From positions 9,688,764 to 9,752,763 of the forward strand of contig NC_049979.1 of NCBI RefSeq assembly GCF_000003815.2: a stretch of DNA of 64,000 nt, written 5' to 3'. Position 1 is the first letter of the stretch; each line of letters begins with the position of its first letter. Position numbers and translations under genes: made by a program. This document shows positions 1 through 11,184 of the stretch, in pieces. This DNA is from Branchiostoma floridae (taxonomy: Eukaryota > Chordata > Leptocardii > Amphioxiformes > Branchiostomatidae). Below the pieces are notes generated by a model that saw only the letters and a program-made list of their open reading frames with translations, was not told where the DNA came from and searched no databases.

Positions 1-233
1 TTTGCACCTATCGTTCACCATTCAAAGAAAAGATCTTGTTCAGACTGAGAATTTAAGATTAATTGAAGAGCTATGATGTAAAAGAAATTTCCATATAGTA
101 TCAACTCTCATAAAAACAGTGAATTTAAAGTTAATACTTAAGCGCAGCAAAAACTCACAGACATATGAGATCTTTAATGTCTTGCTTAGCTGTTCCTAAT
201 TTGCTTCATTTCAGATGGCCTTCTATGACTCAC

Positions 234-342
234 CTCTTCCTGCTAAGTCCTTGGCCGTCTCAAAGCCAATGCCCTGGTTGGCCCCAGTTATAAGTACTGT
301 CTTCCCGTCAAGACGGGCCTTGCTCTGGCACATCGCAGGCAT
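234..342 (-). CDS. Short-chain dehydrogenase (retinol dehydrogenase-like), first exon only
   Basis: Reading down the minus strand from ATG at 342-340, the exon encodes 36 residues. They contain the Rossmann-fold cofactor motif TGANQGIG, preceded by CQSKARLDGKTVLI, which is the usual start of RDH11-14-type short-chain dehydrogenases (NAD(P)-dependent retinal/retinol interconversion on ER or mitochondrial membranes). The exon ends at a strong donor (AGAG|GTGAGT) at 234, in phase 1 within a glycine codon after residue 36. The rest of the gene lies left of the window. No N-terminal membrane anchor is seen before the Rossmann fold, unlike RDH13. A second ATG three codons downstream could also be used. 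Family assignment is secure; the exact RDH subtype and substrate are not determinable from one exon. Confidence 0.7.
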
Positions 343-1759
343 GGTAGATCTTTACACTGACCTTACGTCAGGTTTCCTATAAGTTGAAGATATAAATTTA
401 AGGTTTAACATTGTGCCCATTAACATTGTGCCCATATATCTAGATCTTGTCTATTAAGTGACCAAAATTCTTTTTTTTCTTCTTCTGTGTGACTAACCTC
501 AAAAAGCTGAGTCACTGGCACGGGGGTTGGGGGGTACAACTGTCTGAAGGCAGGTATGATCACTATTTGTACTATAGTTTACAAGTTTACACTAGCAGGC
601 TTCTAGCTCCTCAGCACAGGGACATTCTCTGGCTTCAGGTATGCCTAAACACCATAAACGACCCTAAACAATCATGATCACCACAAACGGCTCTAAAATA
701 CAATGTACGTGGGGCAAGGACCTTGTGTGACACTCTGGATTTAATCTGAATAACTTTATTGCAAGAAGGCTAATCACAAACAGAATTGTATACTTAACGA
801 GGAAGGAAAACAAAATGTATTTTTCTTTAGATTTAGATTTATATAACGGTTAGGTAACTAATTCCATAACGTTACCGTAAGCAATATCAATTCACCTAAC
901 GTTATATTACATATAAGTTGTGAAGGGAATATACATGAATATGCAATGTTTGAATATACATTTCTAGTATTTCTTGACCTGGTACAATCAGTTTTTCTTG
1001 CTCCTATTTATCTGTTTGTCATTTTCTTGTGACAACAGATGTCTACCGAAGGCACATTCACTACGTGCTTGTATAATTTTGAGGCTGAAACCACTTTGTA
1101 TCTAGAAGTTTTATGAGTTGATAATGATAGAATTGACCTGGAATCACAGAAAAAAAATTGCAAGTCACGCAGGATCTAACGTTACTAACGATAATTTAAC
1201 ATAACGGGGTTAACTATAAACGTTAACGTTTAACGGTTAACTGCAGTGAAATGGGACCCTATATGGCTACAAAACAACGTTGATCAGTTTGGAGTGTAAT
1301 TCAATCAGATGTCTCAAACATTCCTATTCCTGGTAAAGTCTGTAAAACATACCCACCCGCATAAAGTTCGTCCACAAAACTGCTGGTGCTGTTGCTGTGC
1401 GGAAGTGGTAACGTTACCTTTGGATGCTGACCTTTGACCGGCAGGGTACGCAAACAGCTGATTGGCTGCCACTAGAGTACCCCGCCTATAACTTTTCCAC
1501 ACATGTCTACAATCACGGTATGAAATTGAAGATAGAGAAAAATCCCGAAACCACCAGAGAAAAGTACAATGTACGATTTACATTATAATTTGTCAGCACC
1601 ACGTCCTGTATAATGTCCTTGGTCCTGAAATGCATTCAAGCAGACAGCCTGGTTTAAAATCAAGTGAGACACGTTAAATAACGTTTCCTCCTCGTACATA
1701 AATGATTAATGTTACCTTTTTGATATCCGAATAATTCTAAGGGACTTGACGATATTTAT
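343..1759. other. Intergenic, no gene recognised
   Basis: AT-rich DNA upstream of the dehydrogenase exon. It should contain that gene's promoter, but no TATA box or other site could be assigned. Open frames here are short and without recognisable domains. Confidence 0.5.
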
Positions 1760-1890
1760 CGGGGAAGGGGCTGGTGCATGGGGGGGGGGGGGGGGGTAGG
1801 GATGGCCATTGAAATTTTTTTTGGCCTGGGGAGAGGGCCATCGAAAAAAAATTTGAGCCGGGGGGAGGGCCATAGAAAAGAATTGCCTTA
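1760..1890. repeat. G-rich interspersed repeat with poly-G tract
   Basis: A run of about 18 G at roughly 1780-1797 is followed by imperfect copies of GGGGGAGGGCCATAGAAAA. The same repeat occurs in the opposite orientation at 16290-16425, there with a poly-C run. The G-runs could form quadruplexes. Confidence 0.7.
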
Positions 1891-1925
1891 GGGGCCTTAA
1901 TAAATACAAGCAAAACGTGCCCCTA

Positions 1926-2225
1926 AAATGCAGGAAATGAAGTTTCAGATGGTCAAGATTTCGATTTTTCTCTGGACGTCCCTTGCGATGGCTTGCGCCT
2001 CCGGCGCCCAGGACGCTCCGGTGCTCGTCGCCATCAAAAATCAGACAGAAATGTCATTACATTTAGCACAGTATATCAGCAAAGTTTATCCCTCAAAATG
2101 CAGAAAATCGTGTTTCAGAGGGTCCAAACTTCAACATTTCTCCAGACCTACCTTGCGACGGCTCGTGCCTTGGGCGCTCGAATTCGTGAAAATACGTTTG
2201 GGGTGTCGTCTCCCTCAAAAATAAG
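1926..2225. repeat. Two diverged copies of an interspersed repeat
   Basis: The segments 1928-2030 and 2097-2220 are diverged copies of one unit: AAATGCAG.AAAT..., GTTTCAGA.GGTC, TTTCTC..GAC, then a CCTTGCGA.GGCT and a GCGC-rich stretch. The open frames across it are a consequence of the repeat and show no domain. Confidence 0.55.
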
Positions 2226-4400
2226 CTAAAACCATGTGAAGTTCTACTATAAAGGTAGCCCTGATATGATATAGCGTCCTGATTCACCCCGTTCGCCGGA
2301 TCCAACTTTTGCTGATAGATGGGGTCCCAAAAAAAGGTAAAGTTCGATAATGGACCTCAGCAACTGGTTACGATACTGCAGCTGAGCTTGAAAGTTTGAG
2401 CTTTTCCAGAAGTGAAAGATAGGAATATAGATGAAAATCAATTATGCAAATGATGACCTCATTTGAATGGTTAATGAGAACAACCTATAATACTATGTTT
2501 GGAAATGATAGAATTTTTGCCATCAGGTTAACCATTTTCGAACTTGGCTTCCTTTCTACAACCGCTACACACCTTCCAAATGATTCCAACTTATACATGA
2601 AGGGTCCATTTCACACTGCATGAAAACTGCTCTTTAAGCACTCTTAAAGTGTGCTGAAAGGTACCGTATTGGCATTCTTTAAGCTACATTACGTCATGCT
2701 TACGCATTCGGAAATATTATATTTAAGCCATGATTACGTGCGTCCGTAAAGGGCACGTAGTGGCACACATTTAAGCAACTTTTAAGCATCGTAAACTATG
2801 TTTAAATTCTCATCTTTACACAGCGTTTTTAAAAGCACCGTAAATGCTCATTGAATTGAGTGACATACGTCGACTTAAAGCGTGCGTATGGAGGTGAGGG
2901 ACAAGTTTTACATGTTGGGAAATGGAAAGGGTACATTCTTTTGATGGTCTACAGGTTCTGTTAAGGAAGGGAGTCCAATGGACCATCCATTTCACAAACT
3001 TCAGGATGTGGGAGAGGGGGACCGTCCATTTTCGGAAGTTGGAGAGTGTGGGCGGAGGTGGGTATCATTTCACTAAAGGGGCATTCCACTCAAGACGGGA
3101 CTGTTATTTTCCGATAGATATTAATTGTAGGAAGTGACAAATGTATAGTACGTAACATTATACGATGAAGTACCCATTAGCCCGACGCATCAAAAATCCT
3201 TCAGTCTTCTACAAAACTCCCCAAGTACCGTCTTATAAAATTAATCAATCTCAGCCTATGGCTGAATACTATGTGCCTGACAACGCCTGACTTAAGTTAG
3301 GTTACGAAACTAATTTCTGGGGCGCTAAGAAAAACACGTCTTGTTATGTGTTCTTTGATATCTTGTGAACAATTATCTTCTTGGCTTGCTTAGCGCCCCT
3401 CATGTATGCCGAAAATATTCACGATAAAGGAAGTCTCTACACGCATAGGGAATACATGGGTAGGGTCTGCGTGGGTTTCGTGAGTGTCACTTCGGTCTTC
3501 GCGTAACCCGCTACAAGTGGAATTCCATAAAACGTCGGCGGATCATGTATTCGTTGATACATTATCTATTTCAATATAACACTCCCTTCTGCAGTGGAAT
3601 GAGAAATTGAAACAACACCTGGTTTAAAACAGTTTATTCAATAACATTTCTTGATACATTTGGGGAAACAAAGTGTACAATATGTTGGTTAGGTTGTACT
3701 TGACATTTTCAACCGTTGATCACAGAAATACATTACAAGTACTCAAACGAAAAAATCTTAGGGTTCTTGGACAAGATGACTTTCTATAACAATGTGGACA
3801 AGGTTGCTAGTATTGTACTAGAAAGTCCACAAATTACACGAAATATAGAGTGAGAACAAAAGGTCTTAATGGAAGAAATACATGGAAAGAATACAAGACA
3901 AGAAATACATCAATACGTACTATGTATAGCATTTTGTAAACACCGACTACTGGCTACAGTCAAACCCAGACGCCTTCAGAACACAGTACGTACAATGTTT
4001 GTAAAAGCAACAGTCCTTAACTGAGAAAGATGAGAAAAGACTACTAGTAGTTTTTATTTGTGCTGATAGAAAAACAAATCAATGTAACTTGCTCAGAGGT
4101 ACCGGTGCTTACAGTGCGCCAGATAGACTCCAGAGGACATTGATGACTATAAAATTGTACACTTTGTATTCGTGAAAACAAGAGCTTCATCTACAGACTG
4201 CTGGGGACATGACAGGAAGTAACTTGATTTGTGATTGTAGTTTCGGTTCTAGGTTCAACCTAGAAATGTCCCATCCCCTCTGTCTACCTGAAGCATTATC
4301 AGCGGAGAGAATCATCTCTTGATAAGCGGCAAGGTGTTGAGTACATTTTGATGACGCCCCGAGTAATGCTCCCAGTAGGGGGTTAGGACATTCTGAGAGC
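2226..4400. other. Intergenic, no gene recognised
   Basis: No coding potential was recognised. The segment 2930-3080 carries GGACCATCCATTTCAC-type words. These are the reverse complement of the unit in the degenerate array at 12170-12830, so it is probably a fragment of the same repeat family. Confidence 0.5.
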
Positions 4401-4404
4401 AGTG

Positions 4405-4910
4405 GCTACTTCTACACACAGCGCTTCAGCCTATTTCTGCGGTATTCAGGCCCGATGTATGGCCGATTTGGTTTCTGTGACCATGTCCATGGCCGAGACT
4501 GCATTCGAAGTTACTGCAAAGTTCTGTCCTTCAGAGAACAGAGACCTCCCAGTTCTGTCAGCTCAGAACAACTTGCACTCTTCAACCACCTGTCTTCCTT
4601 TCTGGCCCTGTGCCGTCTTCTTGGTTCGGGAGCCAAGATTACGACACAGGGCATCTTATGTAATGGTCTACTAGTAGGTTCCCGGCCCTAGACTATCACA
4701 CAAGGCAGAAAAGGCGACAGGTGGTAGAAGAACCCAAGTCGTCCCAAGCCAACAGATCCAGCAAATCCCTGCTTTCTAAAGGACTAAACTTCGCAGTAAC
4801 TCCGAACACAATCTCAGCCATCAACACAGTCACGGAAGCCAAACCAGCCACACACCGGGCCTGTACACCACAGAAACGGGCTGAAGTCCCGTGTGCAAAA
4901 GAAGCCCCCA
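4405..4910. mobile_element. Foldback element with ~230-bp arms
   Basis: The left arm (about 4420-4680) and the right arm (about 4690-4905) are imperfect reverse complements. Both contain the pairs TTCAGCC.GTTTCTG.GGT, GGCCGATTTGGTTTCTGTGA-like and CCACCTGTC..CCTTTCTGGC words. Related copies sit at 7637-8035, 9325-9725 and 11185-11560. No transposase is encoded, so this is a non-autonomous inverted-repeat element. Confidence 0.7.
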
Positions 4911-6789
4911 CTCACAAAATGCCCTAACCACCTACCGACAACATCACTCAGGGTGTCAACAAAACACACTCAAGCACCTTGCCACCAACAAGAGATTGTG
5001 ATCGGCCCTGCCAACAATGTCTCAGGTAGACAAAGGGAATCTTAATATCAGCAAAGTTATGAATGTAACATCACAGATCATTTACTTCCTATCATGCCAA
5101 TCCCAGCCCAGTTCTGCAAGACAGTTCCGTTTTAAACGATCAAACCCCTTACAAGACATGTACGAACTTAACAGTTCCAGGTCCTCTGGTATGGCGTACA
5201 CACGAGCATCGGCCTTTCTGGCTGTGGAGATGGCAACCTCTCACCAGGATCAGATAGCATCTTCCAGAATTAACTACAGCTGAAATGGTGAGAGATGTCT
5301 CCTTCCCTGCGTCTTCCCACTACAAGGACGTGAAATAAACAATCAATTAGGACAAGGCAGACTAACGTTATTTTCATTTTATGTAATCAAAACATTTAAA
5401 AGGGTCACAGGGATGCCTTTATGCCCCAGCAGGAGAGAAAATGGTAACCGAAGTTATGCAGAGTTACGTGATAGAATATTGCAATTGTAATGAGGGGTCC
5501 CAAAACCCCTTTACTTTGAATCCAAAAGAACACCCTACCGTGTTGAACTTGGTGCCTCCTTGGCTTGGTCATGCACTGAAGTCGAGAAACACCTTCAGTG
5601 ACGCTGCTGCGTGGCACCTCCCTTATCCAGTTCCTCTCTTAGTGCGTCCAGACATGAATTTTGCTGTGATTTCGGTAAAAGAAACAGACATTCATCAGCT
5701 GATTCACCACGGCTGCAACAACCAGGAAAGGCTCAACGACTGTCCATTGGTTGAATGTGATACACAATATTAGAACCTCTAATAGTACTACTAATGTCAA
5801 TATTTACCTTGTGGGGGATACCGTGTAGGATTCCTAGGTGAATTAGGCTTTGCTGCCTGTCGTGTCACCCTCCTGTCACACGCAGTTCTCCTTCCTCCCC
5901 CAGCTCAGCACAGTTCCAACCGTGCTTCGAAACTGTTCACTGATTCTGCAGTCACGACTTCTGCTGTCAGAAATACAGAAATTAAAACTGTAAATATAAT
6001 AATGTGTTGTTTTGACAAAGACCGTTGTCCTATCAATAAATATCTGATGACGACATATTACTAGCATTTTTCCTCATGAATACAGGCTTTCCATGACATC
6101 ATACTAATTATAATTTTAATCCTCCGACGACCATGTTGGCTGTTAATTGAATTAAGCATCTTCGTGTGGTTAACAGACGTACGCTGTAATCCAACATGGC
6201 GCAGATGACGTCAAATGAAAAGCCTAGTCTGTATTATACAACCAACTAACTAACTAACTACCAACACAGCTTCTATACCTTGTCATATGCCTGGGAAAGC
6301 ATAGTCGTCAGTCTGTTGTTTTGAGCACCGCGGATGTTCTCAAAGATGAACCCGTAAATTCTCCCGACGTCTCCCGGAACGTGTCGTGAAGTACCGGTAG
6401 AATTTTTTTTCCATATTGTGCGATTCCGATAGAAGGGACGGGCTCGCATCAACTGTCTCGCCACCGCTGCAACAAACACAGAAAGATTCAACGGCTGCCC
6501 AGCGGTAAGTGGAAAAGTGGCGCACAATTACAAATGTAGAACCGGACACCTCTGATAAACAGCAATGAATTAATAATGTCCACCTACATAGATAAGCAGG
6601 GCTTGTCGTCTGTCTCGTCGGACGTTATCGTGAAACACCTACGGCTACGGTAAAGGTTGGCGTCTCTCGTCGGCAACCATTGTGTCCCTTGCGTTCGGTC
6701 GTGCGAGACGAAGCGGTTACGGTCTCGTATGATTCAAGAATCGAATGACAATGCCGTGGCTTGGAAAAGCTAACAAACGCGTGCCCAAC
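4911..6789. other. Intergenic, repeats but no gene recognised
   Basis: No protein domain is recognised. A short dispersed repeat is shared between about 5705-5790 and 6458-6560, around a GCTGCAACAA...AACGACTG-like core. A palindromic CRE-type site TGACGTCA lies at 6206-6213 next to CCAACATGGCGC. This could mark a promoter, but no exon could be attached to it. Confidence 0.4.
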
Positions 6790-7111
6790 ACAGGTGAAAA
6801 AGATGACTGGTCTGTGATTGGTCAGGAAATTATAAAACTTTGTAGACTGGGCGAATCCAAGACCTGCCCCTGTTTTAATCTGCGTGAAACCCCGGCAATC
6901 GTCTGCCAGCGCGTCTAAGGTGACGGACACAGGTAAAAAAGGTTACTGGTCTGTGATTGGTCAAGGAATTAATCTATTATGCTATTATGCAGACTGAGCG
7001 AATCGAAGACCTGCCCCTGTTCTTATTTGCATGAAACCCCGCCACTCGTCTGCCAGCGCCAGGTGACGGACCCAGCTCGCAGCACACAGAACATCGCGGC
7101 CGCTTGAGACA
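6790..7111 (+). promoter_or_regulatory. Duplicated CCAAT/octamer promoter-like region with candidate 5' UTR exon
   Basis: Two tandem ~140-bp copies (about 6790-6922 and 6930-7075) each contain CTGTGATTGGTCA (inverted CCAAT box, at 6817-6822 and 6957-6962). The second copy holds an ATTTGCAT octamer at 7025-7032. Downstream, ATCGCGGCCGCTTGAGACAA ends in CAG|GTTAGT at about 7110, a plausible splice donor. CCAAT plus octamer elements are typical of histone promoters, and histone-H4-like fragments lie just downstream. The link between promoter and those fragments is inference. Confidence 0.4.
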
Positions 7112-7636
7112 ACAGGTTAGTCTGCGTCTTTATGTGTTTATAAGTTTATACGTCTTGTACGGGTTATCAGTAGTCCAATAAATAAAAAAGAAAAAAAGTG
7201 CCATAATAATCTTCTCTAAGATTGAAGGCACAGAAGAAGAAGAAGAAGAAGAGATAATCGACAACGTTCAAGTCTTTTGTGACCGTTCGAGAATGCAAAA
7301 ATTTACATGTGGGGCATCCTTGTGCCTTATTCATGAATTCATTACCAAAATAAGACGTTATTCTGCCTCTACCTTATTCCCCTTTTTTTGCTTCTAGGAG
7401 CTTATTGGTGCCATCATTCCCGGATCAACAAGGTTCTACTTGGTTCAAGTTAAGTGCTTATGTGTCTTATGGGGTTAAAATGGTAACATCTTGCAAATAT
7501 GGACTGGGACTAACTTGTCATAAGGCACCGTATGATAGAAAGTAAATGAATTGAGCGTGTTTTGTTGACATACCAAGGGATGTTTCTGGTAGATATTCGG
7601 ACGTGCATTTTGTAAACGGAGGCTCTTTTTGCAGTC

Positions 7637-8035
7637 AAGGCTTCAGTCTGTTTCCGTGGTGTACATGCCTGGTGTGTGGCTGATTTTTGTTTCTGTTGGT
7701 TTCTGTGACTGTTGATGACCGGATTGTATTCGGTCAGTTATTGTACGTACATTCTGTTCTTTACAAAACAGGGTCTTCCCTGGTTCACCATCTGTTGTAA
7801 TTTCTGTTTCATGTCGTGGTCAGTGGTTGTCGGGAACCTAGACCATTACATAATCTGCTTTGTGTTGCTCTCTTGGGTCCCGAACCAAGAGAACAACACA
7901 GGCCAGAAAGGACGACAGGTGGTTGAAGAACCTATTTTATATTAGTAGTAGTAATTCTCGGCGTAGACACAGTCACAGAAACCGAATCAGCCATTCATCG
8001 GGCTTGTATACCACAGAAACAGACTGAAGCAGCCA
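7637..8035. mobile_element. Foldback element, copy 2
   Basis: Inverted arms GGCTTCAGTCTGTTTCCGTG (left) and its complement ending near 8030. It belongs to the same family as 4405-4910 and lies inside the first duplicated unit. Confidence 0.65.
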
Positions 8036-8284
8036 TAGCTTCTCGAAATTTCAACCGAAACAAACGTCAACATTACTTGGGATTTCATCGAAGCACACTC
8101 AATCGTTACTACACATAAATTCATCCCACTTTTTCCACGACAAACCTAGAACGGAAGTTTTAATCACAAACCAAGTTAACTTTCCGTACTTTAACTTACG
8201 TGTAAGGTATATTTCCTATATTTTTGAGCCAAAATAATTCATTTCGTCTCGTCTTTTCTACCGAGGATCATCGCACCGCAAGAA

Positions 8285-8345
8285 GAAATATCCGGACGTG
8301 GAAAGGGAGGCGAAGACTGACGAAGGAAGGTACCGGACGTGACCG
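8285..8345 (+). pseudogene. Histone H4-like N-terminal fragment, start codon lost
   Basis: The sequence encodes SGRGKGG, as at the amino end of histone H4 (and H2A), but the initiator is ATA (8288-8290). A TGA follows after GGED. It is the counterpart of the fragment at 9973 in the next duplicated unit and cannot be translated as it stands. Confidence 0.5.
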
Positions 8346-8505
8346 AATGTAGATTCACAGTCTTCCAACACATGACAAGGTATCGTACCGTATTGTGTGA
8401 AAGCACACATTCTTTAATTGTAAGACAACAGTCTTTGGCTATATTGATGAGTGATCATGACTTTTTCATTGGTGTTGGTAAACTTAAGTTTTCAGAATTA
8501 AAATA

Positions 8506-8617
8506 AAAATGATAGCAGCTCATTCGTCCCCTGTGGTTTCTTCAGTTTAATCCAAAGTTTCAAGGACACTAAACTGAAGAAACCCGGCAGGGGACGAATG
8601 AGCTGCTATCATTTTTC
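8506..8617. repeat. Near-perfect hairpin, ~45-bp stem
   Basis: The left arm 8506-8550 (AAAAATGATAGCAGCTCATT...) and the right arm 8570-8617 (...AATGAGCTGCTATCATTTTT) are reverse complements with only about two differences, separated by a loop of about 20 bases. It lies between the two copies of the 1.69-kb duplication. It may be a minimal foldback transposon or, if transcribed, a long hairpin RNA. Confidence 0.85.
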
Positions 8618-9324
8618 CTAAGTTGACGTGGGGGTCACATCGGGTCAAATTCTCGCATTAATAATGACAAAAATGGCCGGCCGCTAGCTTTTATGAATGG
8701 AGCTTTGTCTTTGAAGCCCTGGTGGGGACCATCTCGGGGCTTCTGGAGTTGTTTTTTCGCCCGTCAAGGCAGGTAAGTGCGTTGGGAATCTAGGGAGTTC
8801 AAGAATCCGGCGCTATGGGCAAGAATAAAGGCCCAGTGAACACACGTTGGATCTCTTGTATGGCTCGCTTTGGGACGGTATTATGTAATATACCGTCCCT
8901 TTGGGGCTAGGTTTGACTGTTTGTGAAGTGGAAAAATTGGTCGCAAACATTGTTATCCGTACCTTGTGTGTTTGTTGCAGCGGTGTTGAGGCAAATCATG
9001 CATGACTTTTTCTTCTACCGATTTGTGCCTTATTTATCACGAAAACGACGTTAAACCTGCACCTTATTCACTTTTTTTCTTCTTATAGGAGCTTATTGGT
9101 GGCTTCATTCCCGGATCAACTGCAGCTACAAGGTTCAAGTTAAGTGCTTATGTGTCTTATGGGGTTAAAATGGTAACATCTTGCAAATATGGACTGGGAC
9201 TAACTTGTCATAGGCACGATAGAAAGTAAATGAATTGAGTGTGTTTTGTTGACATACCAAGGGATGTTTCTGGTAGATATTCGGACGTGCATTTTGTAAA
9301 CAGAGGCTCTTTTTGCAGTCAAGG

Positions 9325-9725
9325 CTTCAGTCTGTTTCCGTGGTGTACATGCCTGGTGTGTGGCTGATTTTTGTTTCTGTTGGTTTCTGTGACTGTTGAT
9401 GACCGGATTGTATTCGGTCAGTTATTGTACGTAAATTCTGTTCTTTACAAAACAGGGTCTTCCCTGGTTCACCATCTGTTGTAATTTCTGTTTTATGTCG
9501 TGGTCAGTGGTTGTCGGGAACCTGGACCATTACATAATCTGCTTTGTGTCGCTCTCTTGGGTCCCGAACCAAGAGAACAACACAGGCCAGAAAGGACGAC
9601 AGGTGGTTGAAGAACCTATTTTATATTAGTAGTAGTAATTCTCGGCGTAGACACAGTCACAGAAACCGAATCAGCCATTCATCGGGTTTGTATACCGCAG
9701 AAACAGACTGAAGCAGCCATAGCTT
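9325..9725. mobile_element. Foldback element, copy 3
   Basis: Nearly identical to the copy at 7637-8035 because it was carried along in the tandem duplication. Confidence 0.65.
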
Positions 9726-9972
9726 CATGAAATTTCAACCGAAACAAACGTCAACATTACTTGGGATTTCATCGAAGCACACTCAATCGTTACTACACAT
9801 AAATTCATCCCACTTTTTCCACGATAAACCTAGAACGGAAGTTTTAATCACTAACCAAGTTAACTTTCTGTACTTTAACTTACGTGTAAGGTATATTTCC
9901 TATATTTTTTAGCCAAAATAATTCATTTTCGTCTCGTCATTTCTACCGAGAATCATCGCACCGCAAGAAGAA

Positions 9973-10080
9973 ATGTCCGGACGTGGAAAGGGAGGAGAGG
10001 ACTGGCGAAGGAAGGTACCGGACGTGACCGAATGGGGATTCAGTCTTCAACACATATATGCAAGGTATCGTACCGTATTT
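9973..10080 (+). pseudogene. Histone H4-like N-terminal fragment with intact ATG
   Basis: The ATG at 9973 opens MSGRGKGG, identical to the start of histone H4, followed by a diverged stretch with RRKV (H4 has RHRKV). After that the similarity is lost: the frame continues as WGFSLQHIYAR to a possible donor (GCAAG|GTATCG) near 10060 and otherwise stays open to 10188. The histone fold is absent, so no functional H4 is made. It may be a pseudogene fragment, or a first exon that took over the H4 start. No partner exon in the correct phase was found. Confidence 0.5.
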
Positions 10081-10361
10081 TGTGAAAGCACACAGTTTTT
10101 AAGTAAAAACAACAGTATTTGTCCATGGATGGCTTTTTCATTTGCGTTGGTAAGTTTAAGTTTACAGTTTCAATGTCAATTTTGGTAACTAAAGAATTAG
10201 ACTTTCAGTAGAAGAGTCTTTTCTATTACTTTGAAGTATATGAATACATTTGTATTACGGTTTGAAAATTGTTCGTAAACATTGATATCTGTACCTTGTG
10301 TGTTTGTTGCAGCGGTGTTGAGGCAAATCATGCATGACTGTTTCTTTTACCAATTTGTTAG

Positions 10362-11126
10362 AAACACCTGCACGCCGTAAGAGAGGAAAGGAGCTTGGGA
10401 GAATTGAGCTGTCAATCGCCTGTCACTGAAAGTGCTGGTCAACATCCAGTGCATCACCGAGCCAAGGAGGCATTCAGTCTTTCCGAGACATATGACAAGG
10501 TGCTGTGCTGTACTGTATGAAAACAGTAATAGGATATAGGATAGCAATCTTTAGCTGACAAGTTCAATGCCTGAACCTGAACAATGCTTAGTAGAGTTTT
10601 CTTTTGTTTTTCAAAATTAGGACGTAGGCGTGGACAGCTTAGCTGCGAGGAAGCTGATGCGTGCATACGTCCTGGCCCTGCATGTGAACCTGTTCGCTAT
10701 CATTGGAGGAAGGAAGCAAACAAGAAGACTGTTGACTGGGTTAACACAACTGTGAGTATCCTGTACAACTCACACCGCAAATACAGTGTGTCACTGATGT
10801 TAAACAGTTTATACCAACTTTGATCAGATAAGATCAGTATAATAACCTCTACTTTTACCAGTATTCTTTTGATGTCTTCTGCATGATTTCTGCTACCATT
10901 TCCGCTCCTGGCAAGAACGTAAGCCAAACTTGAGCCAAAGTTCAAAATGTTTTGATTCCAAAACAGCAAAATATTTTTGGTCTCTCGTCATAATTGTTTG
11001 CTGTTCACTTTCTTGCAGGTACAACAAGTTTGGAATGAGACAACTCTCAGCAGCTTCCAGTATCTTATTGGTGCCATCACGCCCGGAACAACTACAGCTG
11101 CAACGCTCATGTTTGGACTTATCCTG
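10362..11126 (+). CDS. Candidate multi-exon gene of unknown function
   Basis: Three exon-like segments with good splice signals lie in a row. Exon one, 10362-10499, runs from an acceptor (TTGTTAG|AAACAC) to GACAAG|GTGCTG and has 46 open codons. Exon two, 10621-10751, runs from AAATTAG|GACGTA to CAACT|GTGAGT and encodes a stretch with VDSLAARKLMRAYVLALH. Exon three starts at 11019 after TTCTTGCAG. The in-phase continuation reaches a stop just after position 11126. The first start codon is not found, and no family is recognised. AATAAA at 12117-12122 could end the transcript. The first exon overlaps a degenerate histone-H4-like segment in another frame, so a repeat-derived origin is equally possible. 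Confidence 0.25.
10375..10472 (+). pseudogene. Degenerate histone H4-like segment
   Basis: In the frame of 10440-10472 the sequence reads NIQCITEPRR, preceded by RLSLKVLV. This aligns with the H4 segment [20 protein letters not shown]. Upstream bases keep a GGAAAGGAGCTTGGGA trace of the glycine-lysine-rich tail, with frameshifts. Like the two other H4-like fragments, it is followed by ATTCAGTCTTT... and a GACAAGGT donor-like end. Confidence 0.5.
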
Positions 11127-11184
11127 GTGAGAGGCTGCCTGATGCCCTCTCCACGGTGACGTCCAGAAAGATGCACTCAGGACT

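Larger units (their letters stand above)
7290..10180 (+). repeat. Direct tandem duplication, ~1.69-kb offset
   Basis: The segment 7444-8240 recurs almost base for base at 9134-9930, an offset of about 1690. Less perfect similarity extends to about 7290-8460 versus 8960-10150. A third, more diverged copy follows from about 10275: the block at 8947-9015 ending in TGTTGCAGCGGTGTTGAGGC recurs at 10277-10345. Each copy carries an exon-like AG|GAGCTTATTGGTG.. stretch, a foldback element and a histone-H4-like start. Confidence 0.8.

Noticed and set aside
1928-2224. Secreted peptide gene suggested by a hydrophobic start
   Set aside because: The sequence is a repeat unit duplicated within 170 bases and shows no consistent frame between copies.
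4402-4927. Several 70-90-codon frames in the foldback element
   Set aside because: Both strands of the inverted repeat give related peptides. They reflect repeat structure, not genes.
9973-10188. Functional histone H4 or H2A gene
   Set aside because: Only the first eight residues match well. The histone fold is missing.
10621-10751. Acyl-carrier-protein-like VDSLAARKL motif suggesting a polyketide synthase
   Set aside because: Only a short chance-level match (G-V-D-S-L). No other PKS domain is nearby.
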